Assembly (NCBI RefSeq): GCF_030817495.1
Contig: NZ_JAUSZK010000001.1
Coordinates: 2,211,001 to 2,275,000 of the forward strand
From: Streptomyces sp. V3I7
GTDB lineage: Bacteria; Actinomycetota; Actinomycetes; Streptomycetales; Streptomycetaceae
Reading direction: 5' to 3'
Length of the DNA: 64,000 nt
Shown here: positions 45,274-54,559 of the stretch, piece by piece
Position numbering within the stretch: the first letter of the stretch is position 1
How the letters are laid out: the number at the start of each line of letters is the position of its first letter
Made by a program: the position numbers and the translations under genes
The notes under the pieces: generated by a model
What the model saw: the letters and a program-made list of their open reading frames with translations, nothing else
Database searches by the model: none
Told to the model about the DNA's origin: nothing

Positions 45274-45319
45274 GCCGCGGCACCCTGCGCGGCGAAAGCG
45301 TCACGTGGGGTGCCGCGGC
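45274..45319 (-). terminator. Hairpin downstream of the LCP-like gene
   Basis: A perfect 12-bp stem GCCGCGGCACCC / GGGTGCCGCGGC with a 22-base loop, in the 148-base gap after the LCP-like stop and before rsfS. No T-tract. It may end transcription or protect a 3' end. Confidence 0.6.
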
Positions 45320-45344
45320 GGTCACGCGTACGGCGGGCCCGCGC

Positions 45345-47075
45345 TCACGAGGCGGACGGGCGGTAGTCCTGGCCGAGGACCACCGAGACGTCGGCGTTCG
45401 AGGCGACGGAGCCCTTGGTCACGGCGCTCGCGGGCAGGCCCAGGGTCTTGGCGACCTCGCCGGCGTTCTCCTTGTCGGCGGCGTCCGAGTAGGTCACCTG
45501 GGAGGTCGTCCGGGCGACGGACCCGCTGCCCGCCTCCATGAAGGTGAAGCCGCCGTTGAGGAGCACCACGCGCGCCTTCTCGGTGTTGTCCTCGGCGCCG
45601 GTGGCGTTCTGGACGGAGACCCGGACGGCCGAGCCCTGGTCGGGGCTCTTGGCGGTGCCGCCCAGGATGTTCTTCACGACGTCGGCGCTGGTCTGCGCGC
45701 TCACCGTGCCGTCGGCCTGGACGGGCAGCAGCGCCGACCTGTAGTCGCCGCCCTTGGCCAGGTCGGCGAGCTTGGCGAGGAAGGCGCCGAGGTTCTTGTC
45801 GGACAAGGGCGGCTCGATGATCTGCCCCAGCGTCTGCACGGTGACGGTGGCCGCCTGCGGGTCGGAGGAGACCTTGCGCAGCACGCCGTGCAGCACCTGG
45901 CCGAACCGCTCCAGCTGGGCGTTCGAGGCCTCGCCCGGCGCGCGGTAGGTGGCGTAGGCGACGGCCATCTTGCCGCTGAGCGTCTGGCCCTGGCCGCGGT
46001 GGACGAGGGGCCCGGTGTTCTTCTTCTTGGCGTCCTTGGCGGCGGGGTCGGGGACGTCGGTGTTGGTGTCGACCTCGATGTTGCCGACCAGGTCGACGAG
46101 GTTCTGCAGGTAGGGCGTGTCCAGTCGCCAGGTTCCCTGGATGCTGGTGCCGAGCACGGTGTCGAGCTGGTCGCGGGTGCCGGAGGAGCCGTCGTCGTCG
46201 ACCGACTTGGCGAGGGTGGTGACCGCGCCGTCCTCGTCGGTCAGGGTCAGGGAGTTGGGCAGCAGGACGGTGGTGCCCTGCTTGGTGGTGGTGTTGTCGA
46301 CGAGCAGCGCCGTGGAGGTGCCGCCCTTCGCGGTGTTGTGCAGGTGGACGACGATCACGTCGCGGTTCTGCGCGCCGAGCGGCGTCCCGGTGCCGGCCTT
46401 GGTGCCGGACGAGGACAGGCCGGGCAGCTTTCCGGCGTACCAGAGGTAGCCGACGCCGCCGGCCGCGACCAGGGCGAGTACGACGACGAGGGAGATGAGG
46501 CGGCTGCGCGCGCGGCGGCGGGCCTCCTCGCGGCGCTCGGTGCGGTTCTCGGTGAACTTCAGCCAGTCGATGACGTCCTCGGAGTCGCCGTCGGGCTCCT
46601 CGACGAAGTCGAACTGCTCGTTCTCGCCGCCCCGTTCACCTTCGCCGTGCAGCCGTGACTCCTCGGCCTCGGCCGGGCCGGTCTGCTGCGGGATGCGGGC
46701 GGTCTGCTCGGCGCCCCGGGGGCGTGCGGGCCCGCCCTGCGGGGGCCGACCGTAGGGGGTGTACGCCTGCTCGGACGCACCGCCCCGCGCGCCGGCGCCG
46801 TAGGGGTCGTAGGAGGGGACGGGCGGCTGCTCCCCGGTGTCGTAGCCGTCGTAGGACGGCACGCGCTGCTGCGGTCCCGTGCCGTACGGGTCGCTGCCAT
46901 AGCCCTGCTGGGCCTGCTGGCCCTGCTGCGCGTACGGGTCGTAGGTCGCCTGCGGAGCCTGTTGCGCCGGGATCTGGCGGTACACGGGCTGCCCGTACGT
47001 GTCGTAGCCGACGATCTCGTACTGGTCGCCCCCGTACGTCTCGCCCCCGTATGCCGGGTCGTATCGGTCGTTCAC
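45345..47075 (-). CDS. LCP-like membrane protein with LytR_C domain, catalytic motifs degenerate
   Basis: A 576-residue protein. The cytoplasmic N-terminus (about 170 residues) is low in complexity and rich in Tyr, Gln and Pro (YDPYAQQG, SYDGYDTG). A span follows at about 192-212 (LISLVVVLALVAAGGVGYLW), then an LCP-like extracytoplasmic domain (about 230-430) and a C-terminal LytR_C domain (about 470-575). LCP enzymes attach wall polymers to peptidoglycan. Here the usual RSDT strand reads NRDVIVVHL and the PRD motif reads PNS (LLPNSLTL), so key Arg/Asp residues are missing, although LSGKMAVAYATYR aligns with the later motif. The GTG start has GAGGGG upstream; it is 16 bases after nadD. Confidence 0.85.
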   Translation of the reverse strand: MNDRYDPAYGGETYGGDQYEIVGYDTYGQPVYRQIPAQQAPQATYDPYAQQGQQAQQGYGSDPYGTGPQQRVPSYDGYDTGEQPPVPSYDPYGAGARGGASEQAYTPYGRPPQGGPARPRGAEQTARIPQQTGPAEAEESRLHGEGERGGENEQFDFVEEPDGDSEDVIDWLKFTENRTERREEARRRARSRLISLVVVLALVAAGGVGYLWYAGKLPGLSSSGTKAGTGTPLGAQNRDVIVVHLHNTAKGGTSTALLVDNTTTKQGTTVLLPNSLTLTDEDGAVTTLAKSVDDDGSSGTRDQLDTVLGTSIQGTWRLDTPYLQNLVDLVGNIEVDTNTDVPDPAAKDAKKKNTGPLVHRGQGQTLSGKMAVAYATYRAPGEASNAQLERFGQVLHGVLRKVSSDPQAATVTVQTLGQIIEPPLSDKNLGAFLAKLADLAKGGDYRSALLPVQADGTVSAQTSADVVKNILGGTAKSPDQGSAVRVSVQNATGAEDNTEKARVVLLNGGFTFMEAGSGSVARTTSQVTYSDAADKENAGEVAKTLGLPASAVTKGSVASNADVSVVLGQDYRPSAS

Positions 47076-47091
47076 CGGTGCCCCTCTCGGC

Positions 47092-47853
47092 TCACTCGCC
47101 GCGGTACAGCTCGCGTTTGTCGATGTAGCGCACGACGCCGTCCGGCACCATGTACCAGATGGGGTCGCCATGGGCGACTCTCGCACGGCAGTCTGTGGAG
47201 GAGATGGCGAGCGCGGGAACCTCGACGAGCGAGACGCCCCCCTCCGGCAGACCGGGATCGGTCAGATGGTGTCCGGGCCGGGTGACCCCGATGAAGTGCG
47301 CGAGGGAGAACAGCTCGTCGGAGTCGCGCCACGTCAGGAGCTGGGCGAGGGCGTCCGCACCGGTGATGAAGTAGAGGTCGGTGTCGGGGTTGAGCGCCCT
47401 CAGGTCGCGCAGCGTGTCCACGGTGTAGGTGGGTCCGCCGCGGTCGATGTCGATGCGGCTCACCGAGAACTGGGGGTTCTCGGCGGTCGCGATGACCGTC
47501 ATCAGATAACGGTCCTCGGCCGGGGACACCTTGCGGTGGGTCTTCTGCCACGGCTGGCCGGTGGGCACGAAGACCACCTCGTCGAGCTGGAACTGCGTGG
47601 CGACCTCGCTGGCCGCCACGAGGTGCCCGTGGTGGATCGGGTCGAACGTCCCGCCCATGACGCCGAGACGGCGCTTGCCCAGGTGCATGGGCCCCTCGAC
47701 CGGCCTGGTGGCCCGGGCCCTCGCCGTGCTGCTCGCCGCGCCGCTCGCCCTGTGCCGCGCCGCGTCACGCGCCGTCGCGTCCTGCGTCGCGTCGTCCGCC
47801 ACGCCGTTCGCCGCGCCCTGTGCCGGACCGACAGGCATGTCCTGCTCTCCCAT
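47092..47853 (-). CDS. nadD: Nicotinate-nucleotide adenylyltransferase
   Basis: A 253-residue NAD biosynthesis enzyme that adenylates nicotinate mononucleotide. The nucleotidyltransferase motif [15 protein letters not shown] is present (HxGH), as is the ISSTDCRAR motif near the C-terminus. The first 54 residues are an Ala/Arg-rich extension before the core ([13 protein letters not shown]). ATG at 47853 gives that extension; an internal ATG ([10 protein letters not shown]) near residue 55 is also possible and would give a more standard length. Transcribed ahead of the LCP-like gene and rsfS, the conserved nadD-LCP-rsfS order. Confidence 0.94.
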   Translation of the reverse strand: MGEQDMPVGPAQGAANGVADDATQDATARDAARHRASGAASSTARARATRPVEGPMHLGKRRLGVMGGTFDPIHHGHLVAASEVATQFQLDEVVFVPTGQPWQKTHRKVSPAEDRYLMTVIATAENPQFSVSRIDIDRGGPTYTVDTLRDLRALNPDTDLYFITGADALAQLLTWRDSDELFSLAHFIGVTRPGHHLTDPGLPEGGVSLVEVPALAISSTDCRARVAHGDPIWYMVPDGVVRYIDKRELYRGE

Positions 47854-47936
47854 GCGTGCAGACCCTACCGGCCCGGCCTGCGGGCCCCGGTCGCCAGACC
47901 CCCGGGTACGGTCCGGCGGGCGCCGGGCCGCCGTGC

Positions 47937-48101
47937 TCAGCGGTCGCGGTTGAAGCGCGTGGTGATCCACAGCAGGAGCAGCAGGATGAAGAGCGCGCCG
48001 CCGCCGGTGAGGAACGGGTTGAGGCTGTCGTGGTTGCCGCCGTGCTCCCCGCCCTCCGCGGCGAGGGTGACCAACTGGGCAGCGGTGCTGTGGAGGCTCA
48101 T
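47937..48101 (-). CDS. Small single-span membrane protein, 54 residues
   Basis: [20 protein letters not shown] followed by a Gly/His/Asn-rich linker, then one span [18 protein letters not shown] and a basic end. The N-terminal part is probably outside and the basic NRDR end inside. No family is recognised. The ATG at 48101 is taken because codons further upstream include TTA and TAT and look non-coding. It precedes nadD by 83 bases on the same strand and is divergent to the M48 protease. Confidence 0.7.
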   Translation of the reverse strand: MSLHSTAAQLVTLAAEGGEHGGNHDSLNPFLTGGGALFILLLLLWITTRFNRDR

Positions 48102-48373
48102 CTTCGGCAGACCTATCCGGTGTGGGCGGGATAAAGACGTCGGCTCATCGTATGCGGGCGCCCCCGCGTCGATCACGCCGACTCCGCAGTTGGGCGTGAG
48201 CGGGCCAATCCACGGGGGACAAACGGGAAATGAGCGACGTCCGCGGGAACGATCCGGGAGCCTCGGCCGTCCTTCTGCTTGTGCCCGCGCAGCAGGAGCC
48301 GGTCAACGGTGACTCCGCCTAGGCTGGGGTCTGCCTCGGGGGCACAGGGGCCACGACGCACTTGGGGGAAGGC

Positions 48374-49561
48374 ATGTCCGACGACGGCCGGCAAAACGGG
48401 CACGAGCGCGTGCCCGGCAGGCGGCGCAGGCGTTTCCCGGGGCTCTCCTCGCGTGCGTACGAGCACCCGGCGGACCGCTCCGCCCTGGTGGCGCTGCGCA
48501 GGCTGAGCGGTTTCGACACCGTCTTCAAGGCGCTCAGCGCGCTGCTCCCGGAGCGGAGCCTGAGGCTGCTGTTCCTGTCCGACTCGGTGCGCGTCTCGGA
48601 GCAGCAGTTCGCGCACCTGCACGACATGCTGCGGGACTCCTGCTACATCCTGGACCTCGAGAAGGTCCCGCCCATGTACGTCACGCAGGATCCGCAGCCG
48701 AACGCGATGTGCATCGGCCTGGACGAGCCGATCATCGTCGTCACCACCGGGCTCGTCGAGCTGCTGGACGAGGAGGAGATGCGGGCGGTCGTCGGCCATG
48801 AGACGGGGCACGCCCTGTCCGGGCACGCGGTGTACCGCACGATCCTGCTGTTCCTGACCAGCCTGGCGGTCAAGGTCGCCTGGATCCCGCTGGGCAACCT
48901 CGCGATCATGACGATCGTGACGGCGCTGCGGGAGTGGTTCCGCAAGTCGGAGCTGTCCGCCGACCGGGCGGGCCTGCTGGTCGGGCAGGATCCGCAGGCC
49001 TCGATGCGCGGCCTGATGAAGATCGCGGGCGGCAACCATCTGCATGAGATGAACGTGGACGCGTTCCTGGAGCAGGCCGAGGAGTTCGAGGCCGGGGGCG
49101 ACCTGCGCGACTCCGTGCTGAAGATCCTCAATGTGCTGCCCCGTACGCACCCGTTCGCCGCCGTCCGCGCGGCCGAGCTGAAGAAGTGGTCCGAGTCCCG
49201 CGACTACCAGCGGATCATGGACGGCCACTACCCGCGGCGCAGCGAGGACAGGGACACCTCGGTCGGCGACTCGTTCAGGGAGTCGGCCGCGAGCTACGCC
49301 GGCGACGTGAAGACCTCCAAGGACCCGCTGATGAAGCTGGTCGCGGACCTCACGGGCGGGGCCGGGAACCTGGGCGGCCGGGTGAAGCGCGGCTTCAGCG
49401 GCTTCACCAGCCCGCCGCCGCCGAAGGACCGGGACACCAAGGCGGACGGACCGTCGGGCCGGCCGTCCACCGACGAGCCACCCACCCACGAGCCGCCCAC
49501 CGACGAGCCGCCGACGGACGAGCCGCCGACGGACGGCACCACGTCACGCGAGGGCGACTGA
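48374..49561 (+). CDS. M48 family zinc metallopeptidase
   Basis: A 395-residue protease. The zinc motif HETGH is at residues 142-146 (His142, Glu143, His146), with the third ligand Glu likely in SELSADRAGLL. Hydrophobic helices flank the site (ILLFLTSLAVKVAWIPLGNL). The protein starts with a basic tail (GRRRRRFPG) and ends with Pro/Glu/Thr repeats (DEPPTHEPPTDEPPTDEPP). HtpX-type relatives degrade misfolded membrane proteins. ATG at 48374 is preceded by GGGGGAAGG, better than an in-frame ATG 12 bases upstream. It is convergent with the gene at 49600. Confidence 0.9.
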   Translation: MSDDGRQNGHERVPGRRRRRFPGLSSRAYEHPADRSALVALRRLSGFDTVFKALSALLPERSLRLLFLSDSVRVSEQQFAHLHDMLRDSCYILDLEKVPPMYVTQDPQPNAMCIGLDEPIIVVTTGLVELLDEEEMRAVVGHETGHALSGHAVYRTILLFLTSLAVKVAWIPLGNLAIMTIVTALREWFRKSELSADRAGLLVGQDPQASMRGLMKIAGGNHLHEMNVDAFLEQAEEFEAGGDLRDSVLKILNVLPRTHPFAAVRAAELKKWSESRDYQRIMDGHYPRRSEDRDTSVGDSFRESAASYAGDVKTSKDPLMKLVADLTGGAGNLGGRVKRGFSGFTSPPPPKDRDTKADGPSGRPSTDEPPTHEPPTDEPPTDEPPTDGTTSREGD

Positions 49562-49599
49562 CAGGACGTTCCGGAGCCGCAGGTGAGCGCCGCGCGCCC

Positions 49600-50670
49600 T
49601 CACACCTTCGGCTGCGCCCCGCCGGCCAGGGTCCCGCACAGGGCGGTGGCGCTGCCCGTGGCGTAGGGGTTCGTTCCCGCCGGTCCGCCCGACCTGGCGG
49701 TCTGGCCGGCGAGCAGCGGGTGCAGGTGCTCGGCGGCGGCCTCGGCGCAGGACAGCGGGCCGGCCTGGACGTAGGAGGCGACCAGCTGGGCCTGGTGGCG
49801 GCGCAGGTCGGCGCGGTCGTAGCGGAAGGTCAGCTCGCGGCGGACGGTGAACAGGGAGACCAGCGCGGGGTCGCTTCCGCCGGGGCCCCGCAGCGCGTAG
49901 ACGAAGGTGTGGTCGGCGGTGACCTCCAGCGTGCCGGAGTCGGTCTCGGCGGCCTGGAGGGTGCCCTGGACCCGGATCCTGCGGTCGGCCAGCTCCGCGC
50001 CGGCCGGCGCGAACCGCACCAGCCATCCGGTGGGCGCGTGCCGCCCGTCCGCGGCCGGATGCCGGAAACTCTGGTCGAACTGGTCGAGTTGGTCGGGGTC
50101 GAGCAGTACGCGCACCGGCCGCACCTGGCTGCCGTTCAGCACCTCGGGATAGAGCGAGGAGCGGACGAGGTAGTCCTTGGCCGTGGTCAGGGCCGTCACG
50201 ACGTCGCCGTCGGTGAAGTGGGCGGTGCGCCGGGAGGCGGGCAGGGGTATCCCCTCGGCGCCGATCCTGAACTGGGCGGCGGGGCTGTGCGCGTACAGCC
50301 GCTCGGCGTCGGCCGCGCCGGGCACCCTGCCCTGCGGGGCGAGCGGGATGACGGTCATGCGCAGGGGCTCGACGGGCTGGCGGGTCTCGGCGGTGCCGTA
50401 GGGGTGGCGTACGCCCATGTAGATGGCGGTGCCGAAGGCGACGGCGATCAGCAGGACCAGGATGAGCGCCTGCCGGGACAGGCCACGGTGCAGGGGCGGG
50501 CGCCGGCGTACGGCGGGGGCGTGGTCGCCCATGCGCTCCTGGGCGGAGTACTCCTGGAGGCGGGCAGCGCGGACGAACGACTCGTCGAAGACGACGGATC
50601 GGTATTCGTCCTCGCCACCACCGGGAGCGCCTTCGGGTGTCCCCTCAGGTGGTTCTCCTGGCCCGCCCAT
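49600..50670 (-). CDS. Single-span membrane protein with SVVFDExFV motif
   Basis: A 356-residue protein. The short cytoplasmic N-terminus carries YRSVVFDESFVRAARLQEYS followed by AQER. One span follows (ALILVLLIAVAFGTAIYMGV, about residues 67-86), and then a large outside domain of about 265 residues with two Cys pairs (LSCAEAAAEHL; ALCGTLAGG). The outer domain is not recognised. The next gene upstream (50759-51349) starts with the same SVVFDE motif, so these two probably share a partner. It lies 88 bases after that gene and is convergent with the M48 gene. Confidence 0.8.
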   Translation of the reverse strand: MGGPGEPPEGTPEGAPGGGEDEYRSVVFDESFVRAARLQEYSAQERMGDHAPAVRRRPPLHRGLSRQALILVLLIAVAFGTAIYMGVRHPYGTAETRQPVEPLRMTVIPLAPQGRVPGAADAERLYAHSPAAQFRIGAEGIPLPASRRTAHFTDGDVVTALTTAKDYLVRSSLYPEVLNGSQVRPVRVLLDPDQLDQFDQSFRHPAADGRHAPTGWLVRFAPAGAELADRRIRVQGTLQAAETDSGTLEVTADHTFVYALRGPGGSDPALVSLFTVRRELTFRYDRADLRRHQAQLVASYVQAGPLSCAEAAAEHLHPLLAGQTARSGGPAGTNPYATGSATALCGTLAGGAQPKV

Positions 50671-50758
50671 ACCTTCAGAGTAGGTCTCGGGGGGCTCAGG
50701 TAAACGCCCTGGTACACGACAAGTTCTGACAGGTTCTCACAGTGCGGGGAACGGCTGC

Positions 50759-51349
50759 TCAGGGCGTGCGCGGGAGCACGGGGACGGCCGGCCGGGAGTG
50801 GTCGGCGGGGGCGGAGGGGGGCGCCGCGCCGGGCGGTTCCAGGCCGGTGGAGGCGGGTGGCACCACCGCGTCCCGGCTGCCCGAGGAGGCGCTGCGGTAG
50901 ACCGCGGCGAAGGCCAGCGCGACCATGCCGACGCCCATCACGAGGGCGAGTACCCAGGCGACGGGCCGGTGCCAGCCGACGTGCCGGCCGTACAGGCCGA
51001 AGGTGCCGTAGCGGCTCTCGTGGCCGTCGGGGTCGTCGGCGCCCTCGGGCTCGTCGGAGTGGTCGGGGGCCGCGTCGCGGGGGAAGTCGTGGTCGTCAGG
51101 TCCGTACCCGTCGCCTGGCCGCTCGCTGCGGGTGCGGCCGCGGCGGGCCTCGGCCTCGGAGGCCTCGGCTCTCGCCTGCGCGGCGGCCAGGAGGCGTTCG
51201 ACGGCGCTCGGCTCGTGCACCGGGGCGGCCTGCACGAAGGCCTCGTCGAAGACCACGGAGGCGAACCCGTCGTCCGGCACCCCGTGATCGCGGTCGTCGT
51301 CGGGCTCCCGGCCGTCAGCGAACGGCGTGCCCCCCACGTCCTCCGTCAC
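50759..51349 (-). CDS. Acidic single-span membrane protein with SVVFDExFV motif
   Basis: A 196-residue protein. The acidic N-terminus (DGREPDDDRDHG) is followed by FASVVFDEAFVQAAPVHEPS and AVERLLAAAQARAEASEAEA, a likely amphipathic helix. A long Asp/Gly/His linker leads to one span (AWVLALVMGVGMVALAFAAVY), then a Pro/Ala/Ser tail, probably outside. The motif matches the next gene downstream (YRSVVFDESFVRAARLQEYS). No function is known. It follows proA on the same strand beyond a terminator. Confidence 0.78.
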   Translation of the reverse strand: MTEDVGGTPFADGREPDDDRDHGVPDDGFASVVFDEAFVQAAPVHEPSAVERLLAAAQARAEASEAEARRGRTRSERPGDGYGPDDHDFPRDAAPDHSDEPEGADDPDGHESRYGTFGLYGRHVGWHRPVAWVLALVMGVGMVALAFAAVYRSASSGSRDAVVPPASTGLEPPGAAPPSAPADHSRPAVPVLPRTP

Positions 51350-51402
51350 GGGGTCCAGCCTAGACCTGGGGGGTCAATTTGGGCAGACGGTATGGAAATT
51401 AA

Positions 51403-51432
51403 CCCGCCCGGCGGACCGTGCGGCCGGGCGGG
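51403..51432 (-). terminator. proA terminator
   Basis: A perfect 10-bp stem CCCGCCCGGC / GCCGGGCGGG with a 10-base loop, seven bases after the proA stop. On the minus strand it is followed by TTAATTTCC, a usable T-rich tail. Confidence 0.85.
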
Positions 51433-51438
51433 ATTCCG

Positions 51439-52725
51439 TCAGCCGCGTACGTGCCCGTCGCCGGTCACGATGTACTTCGTGCTGGTGAGTTCGGGCAGGC
51501 CCATCGGGCCGCGGGCGTGCAGCTTCTGGGTGGAGATGCCGATCTCGGCGCCGAAGCCGAACTGGCTGCCGTCGGTGAAGCGGGTGGAGGCGTTGACGGC
51601 GACCGTGGTGGAGTCGACCAGCTGGGTGAACCGGCGGGCCGCCTGCTGGGAGGTGGTGACGATCGCCTCGGTGTGCCCGGAGGTCCACAGCCGGATGTGC
51701 TCGACGGCTTTGTCGAGCGAGTCGACGACGGCGGCGGCGATGTCGTACGAGAGGTACTCCGTCTCCCAGTCCTCCGGCGTCGCCTCGACGACGGTCGCCT
51801 CGGAGTCCTTGGCGTACGCCATCACGCGCTCGTCGGCGTGCACGGTCACCCCGGCCGCGGCGAGGGCGTCCAGCGCGCGCGGCAGGAACACGGGGGCGAT
51901 GTCCTGGTGGACCAGGAGGGTCTCGGCGGAGTTGCAGACGCTGACGCGCTGCGCCTTGGAGTTGATCAGGATCTCGATCGCCATGTCGAGGTCGGCGTGG
52001 GCGTCGACGTAGACGTGGCAGTTGCCGGTGCCGGTCTCGATGACCGGGACGGTGGACTCGGCGACGACGGTCCGGATGAGGGAGGCGCCGCCGCGCGGGA
52101 TCAGGACGTCGACCAGGCCGCGGGCGCGCATCAGCTCGCGCACGCTCTCGCGGCTCTCGCCGGGCACCAGCTGGACGGCGTCGGCGGGCAGCCCGGCCCC
52201 GCCCACGGCGTCGCGCAGGACCCGGACGAGGGCGGTGTTCGACTCGTACGCGGAGGCCGAGCCGCGCAGCAGCACCGCGTTGCCGGCCTTCAGGCACAGG
52301 GCGGCGGCGTCGACGGTGACGTTGGGGCGGGCCTCGTAGATGATGCCGACGACGCCGAGCGGGACGCGGACCTGGCGCAGGTCGATGCCGTTGGGGAGGG
52401 TGGAGCCGCGCACGATCTCGCCGACCGGGTCGGGCAGGGCGGCGACGTCCCGGACGTCGGAGGCGATGGCCCGGACCCGCTCGGGGGTGAGGGTGAGCCG
52501 GTCGACGATCGCCTCGCTGGTGCCGGCCTCGCGGGCCCGGGCGACGTCCAGGGCGTTGGCCTCGACGATCTCGGCCGTACGGACCTCCAGCGCGTCCGCG
52601 ACGGCGAGCAGGGCGTCGTCCTTCGCGGCCCGCGGGAGCGGGGCGAGGTCGGCCGCGGCGGCCTTGGCGCGGTAGGCGGCCTGGGTGACCGGGGACATGG
52701 CGTCGTACGGGGAGAGCGTGGTCAT
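51439..52725 (-). CDS. proA: Glutamate-5-semialdehyde dehydrogenase (gamma-glutamyl phosphate reductase)
   Basis: A 428-residue enzyme for the second step of proline synthesis, reducing glutamyl-5-phosphate with NADPH. The catalytic Cys is in [13 protein letters not shown]. Other motifs are [16 protein letters not shown] (NADPH-binding region), [23 protein letters not shown] and the C-terminal [17 protein letters not shown] at 52725 gives the standard family length. Between it and proB lies a small unknown gene, so proB and proA are separated but on the same strand. Confidence 0.96.
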   Translation of the reverse strand: MTTLSPYDAMSPVTQAAYRAKAAAADLAPLPRAAKDDALLAVADALEVRTAEIVEANALDVARAREAGTSEAIVDRLTLTPERVRAIASDVRDVAALPDPVGEIVRGSTLPNGIDLRQVRVPLGVVGIIYEARPNVTVDAAALCLKAGNAVLLRGSASAYESNTALVRVLRDAVGGAGLPADAVQLVPGESRESVRELMRARGLVDVLIPRGGASLIRTVVAESTVPVIETGTGNCHVYVDAHADLDMAIEILINSKAQRVSVCNSAETLLVHQDIAPVFLPRALDALAAAGVTVHADERVMAYAKDSEATVVEATPEDWETEYLSYDIAAAVVDSLDKAVEHIRLWTSGHTEAIVTTSQQAARRFTQLVDSTTVAVNASTRFTDGSQFGFGAEIGISTQKLHARGPMGLPELTSTKYIVTGDGHVRG

Positions 52726-52800
52726 GGGGGAAGGGTAGTGCGCATGGCCCGGTCGGGTCCGGGGCATTTCACACCCTGGTCACGTCATGCCCGTACCGGG

Positions 52801-53262
52801 TCAAAAGGGGTGGACGCCCACCGGGGTCGCGGGCGGCGGTCCGCACCCCTCGGCGATGCGGTGGTGGTAGGTCTCTCGGTCGATGACCTCCAGGCCGACG
52901 ATCTCCCAGGGGGGCAGCCCGGCGCTCTGCCGGTGCTCGCCCCACAGCCGCAGGGCCACCGCGGCCGCGTCGTGCAGGTCGCGGGCCTCCTCCCAGTACC
53001 GGATCTCGGCGTGGTCGGGTGCGTACCGGCTGGTCAGCAGGAAGGGGTGGTCGTGGGCGAGCTGCTCCAGGGCGCGCCGCAGGTCCTTCAGGGGGACCTC
53101 CTCGCCGGAGACGCTGAGGGTGACGTGCCACAGGCGCGGCAGGTCCTTCGGCGCCGCGTACCGGTCGCCGGGCGCGACGCTCGCCAGGGGACGCTCCTCC
53201 GCCGGACCGCGGGAGGGGGAGCCACCGCGGGATCCGGCCGCCCCAGGGCGCACTCGTCTCAC
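52801..53262 (-). CDS. Conserved-looking protein of unknown function between proA and proB
   Basis: A 153-residue protein from the GTG at 53262, chosen because AAGGAGG lies six bases upstream; an in-frame ATG at 53319 lacks such a site. The core is LWHVTLSVSGEEVPLKDLRR, FLLTSRYAPDHAEIRYWEEA, DAAAVALRLWGEHRQSAGLP and WEIVGLEVIDRETYHHRIAE. Mixed strands and helices suggest a small soluble alpha/beta fold, of no family recognised here. The N-terminal 40 residues are Arg/Gly/Pro-rich and probably disordered. Lying between proB and proA, it may act on proline synthesis, which is inference from position only. Confidence 0.82.
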   Translation of the reverse strand: MRRVRPGAAGSRGGSPSRGPAEERPLASVAPGDRYAAPKDLPRLWHVTLSVSGEEVPLKDLRRALEQLAHDHPFLLTSRYAPDHAEIRYWEEARDLHDAAAVALRLWGEHRQSAGLPPWEIVGLEVIDRETYHHRIAEGCGPPPATPVGVHPF

Positions 53263-53401
53263 GACGGCCTCCTTCACCCAGCGCTCGCACGGGACGTGCC
53301 CCTGAAACACGTCAAACACGTCCCAGTTGAGCAGGCCCGACGGCTCCGCGTGGCGGTTTTACGGAACGTCCCCCACCGGGGTCGCCGGCCGCGCGCCCGG
53401 T

Positions 53402-54559
53402 TTACGCGTGCAGGATCACCAGGTCGTCCCTGTGTACGACCTCGCGTTCGTACGCCGGGCCGAGCTCACGCGCCAGCTCCCTGGTCGAGCGGCCGATCAG
53501 CTGGGGGATCTCCTTGGCGTCGAAGTTGACGAGCCCGCGGGCCACCGGGTGCCCGCGCCCGTCGCGCAGCTCGACCGGGTCGCCCGCGCTGAACTCGCCC
53601 TCGACGGCGGCGATCCCGGCCGGCAGCAGCGAGGTGCGCCGCTCGACGACCGCGCGCACGGCGCCGTCGTCCAGGGTGAGCGAGCCCTGCGGGGCGGAGG
53701 CGTGCTGGAGCCACAGGAGCCGGTCGGCGGAGCGCTTGCCAGTGGGGTGGAACCAGGTGCCGGTGTCGGCGCCGGAGAGGGCGTCGGCGGCATGGACGGT
53801 GCTGGTGAGGACGACGGGGATGCCCGCGGCGGCCGCGATCCGGGCGGCCTCGACCTTGGTGATCATGCCGCCGGTGCCGACGCCGGCCTTGCCCGCGCTG
53901 CCGATCTCCACGTGCGCGAGGTCGGCGGGGCCGCGCACCTGGGCGATCCGCGAGGTGCCCGCCCTGCCGGGGTCGCCGTCGTACACGCCGTCGACGTCGG
54001 ACAGCAGGACCAGCAGATCGGCGCGGACGAGGTGGGCGACGAGGGCGGCGAGGCGGTCGTTGTCGCCGAAGCGGATCTCGTCGGTGGCGACGGTGTCGTT
54101 CTCGTTGACGACCGGGAAGGCACCCATCGCCAGGAGCTTGTCGAGGGTGCGGGAGGCGTTGCGGTGGTGGGCGCGGCGGCTCATGTCGTCGGAGGTGAGC
54201 AGCACCTGGCCGACGCGGACGCCGTAGCGGGCGAAGGAGGCGGTGTAGCGGGCCATGAGCAGGCCCTGGCCGACGCTGGCGGCGGCCTGCTGGCGGGCGA
54301 GGTCCTTGGGCCGGCGGCGCAGGCCCAGCGGGGCGAGGCCGGCGGCGATGGCGCCGGAGGACACGAGCACGACCTCCCGCTCGCCGCCGCCGTGGCTCTT
54401 GGCGAGGACGTCGACGAGCGCGTCCACCCGGTCGGCGTCGAGGCCGCCGGCGGCGGTGGTCAGGGAGGAGGAGCCCACCTTGACGACGATTCTGCGGGCG
54501 CCGGCCACCTCCTGCCGTGCCGTGGTCCGCTCTGCCGCCGTCTGCCCTGCCGCTGACAC
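53402..54559 (-). CDS. proB: Glutamate 5-kinase
   Basis: A 385-residue enzyme for the first step of proline synthesis, phosphorylating glutamate. The amino acid kinase domain (about 22-275) has RRIVVKVGSSSLT, VVLVSSGAIAAGLAPLG, PVVNENDTVATDE, RFGDNDRLAALVAHL and GTGGMITKVEAARIA. The C-terminal PUA domain (about 295-375) has GEFSAGDPVELRDGRGHPVA and ARGLVNFDAKEI. In many actinobacteria proB follows obg; here the envelope polymer cluster lies on that side instead, so the neighbourhood has been rearranged or expanded relative to the simplest layout. Confidence 0.96.
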   Translation of the reverse strand: MSAAGQTAAERTTARQEVAGARRIVVKVGSSSLTTAAGGLDADRVDALVDVLAKSHGGGEREVVLVSSGAIAAGLAPLGLRRRPKDLARQQAAASVGQGLLMARYTASFARYGVRVGQVLLTSDDMSRRAHHRNASRTLDKLLAMGAFPVVNENDTVATDEIRFGDNDRLAALVAHLVRADLLVLLSDVDGVYDGDPGRAGTSRIAQVRGPADLAHVEIGSAGKAGVGTGGMITKVEAARIAAAAGIPVVLTSTVHAADALSGADTGTWFHPTGKRSADRLLWLQHASAPQGSLTLDDGAVRAVVERRTSLLPAGIAAVEGEFSAGDPVELRDGRGHPVARGLVNFDAKEIPQLIGRSTRELARELGPAYEREVVHRDDLVILHA

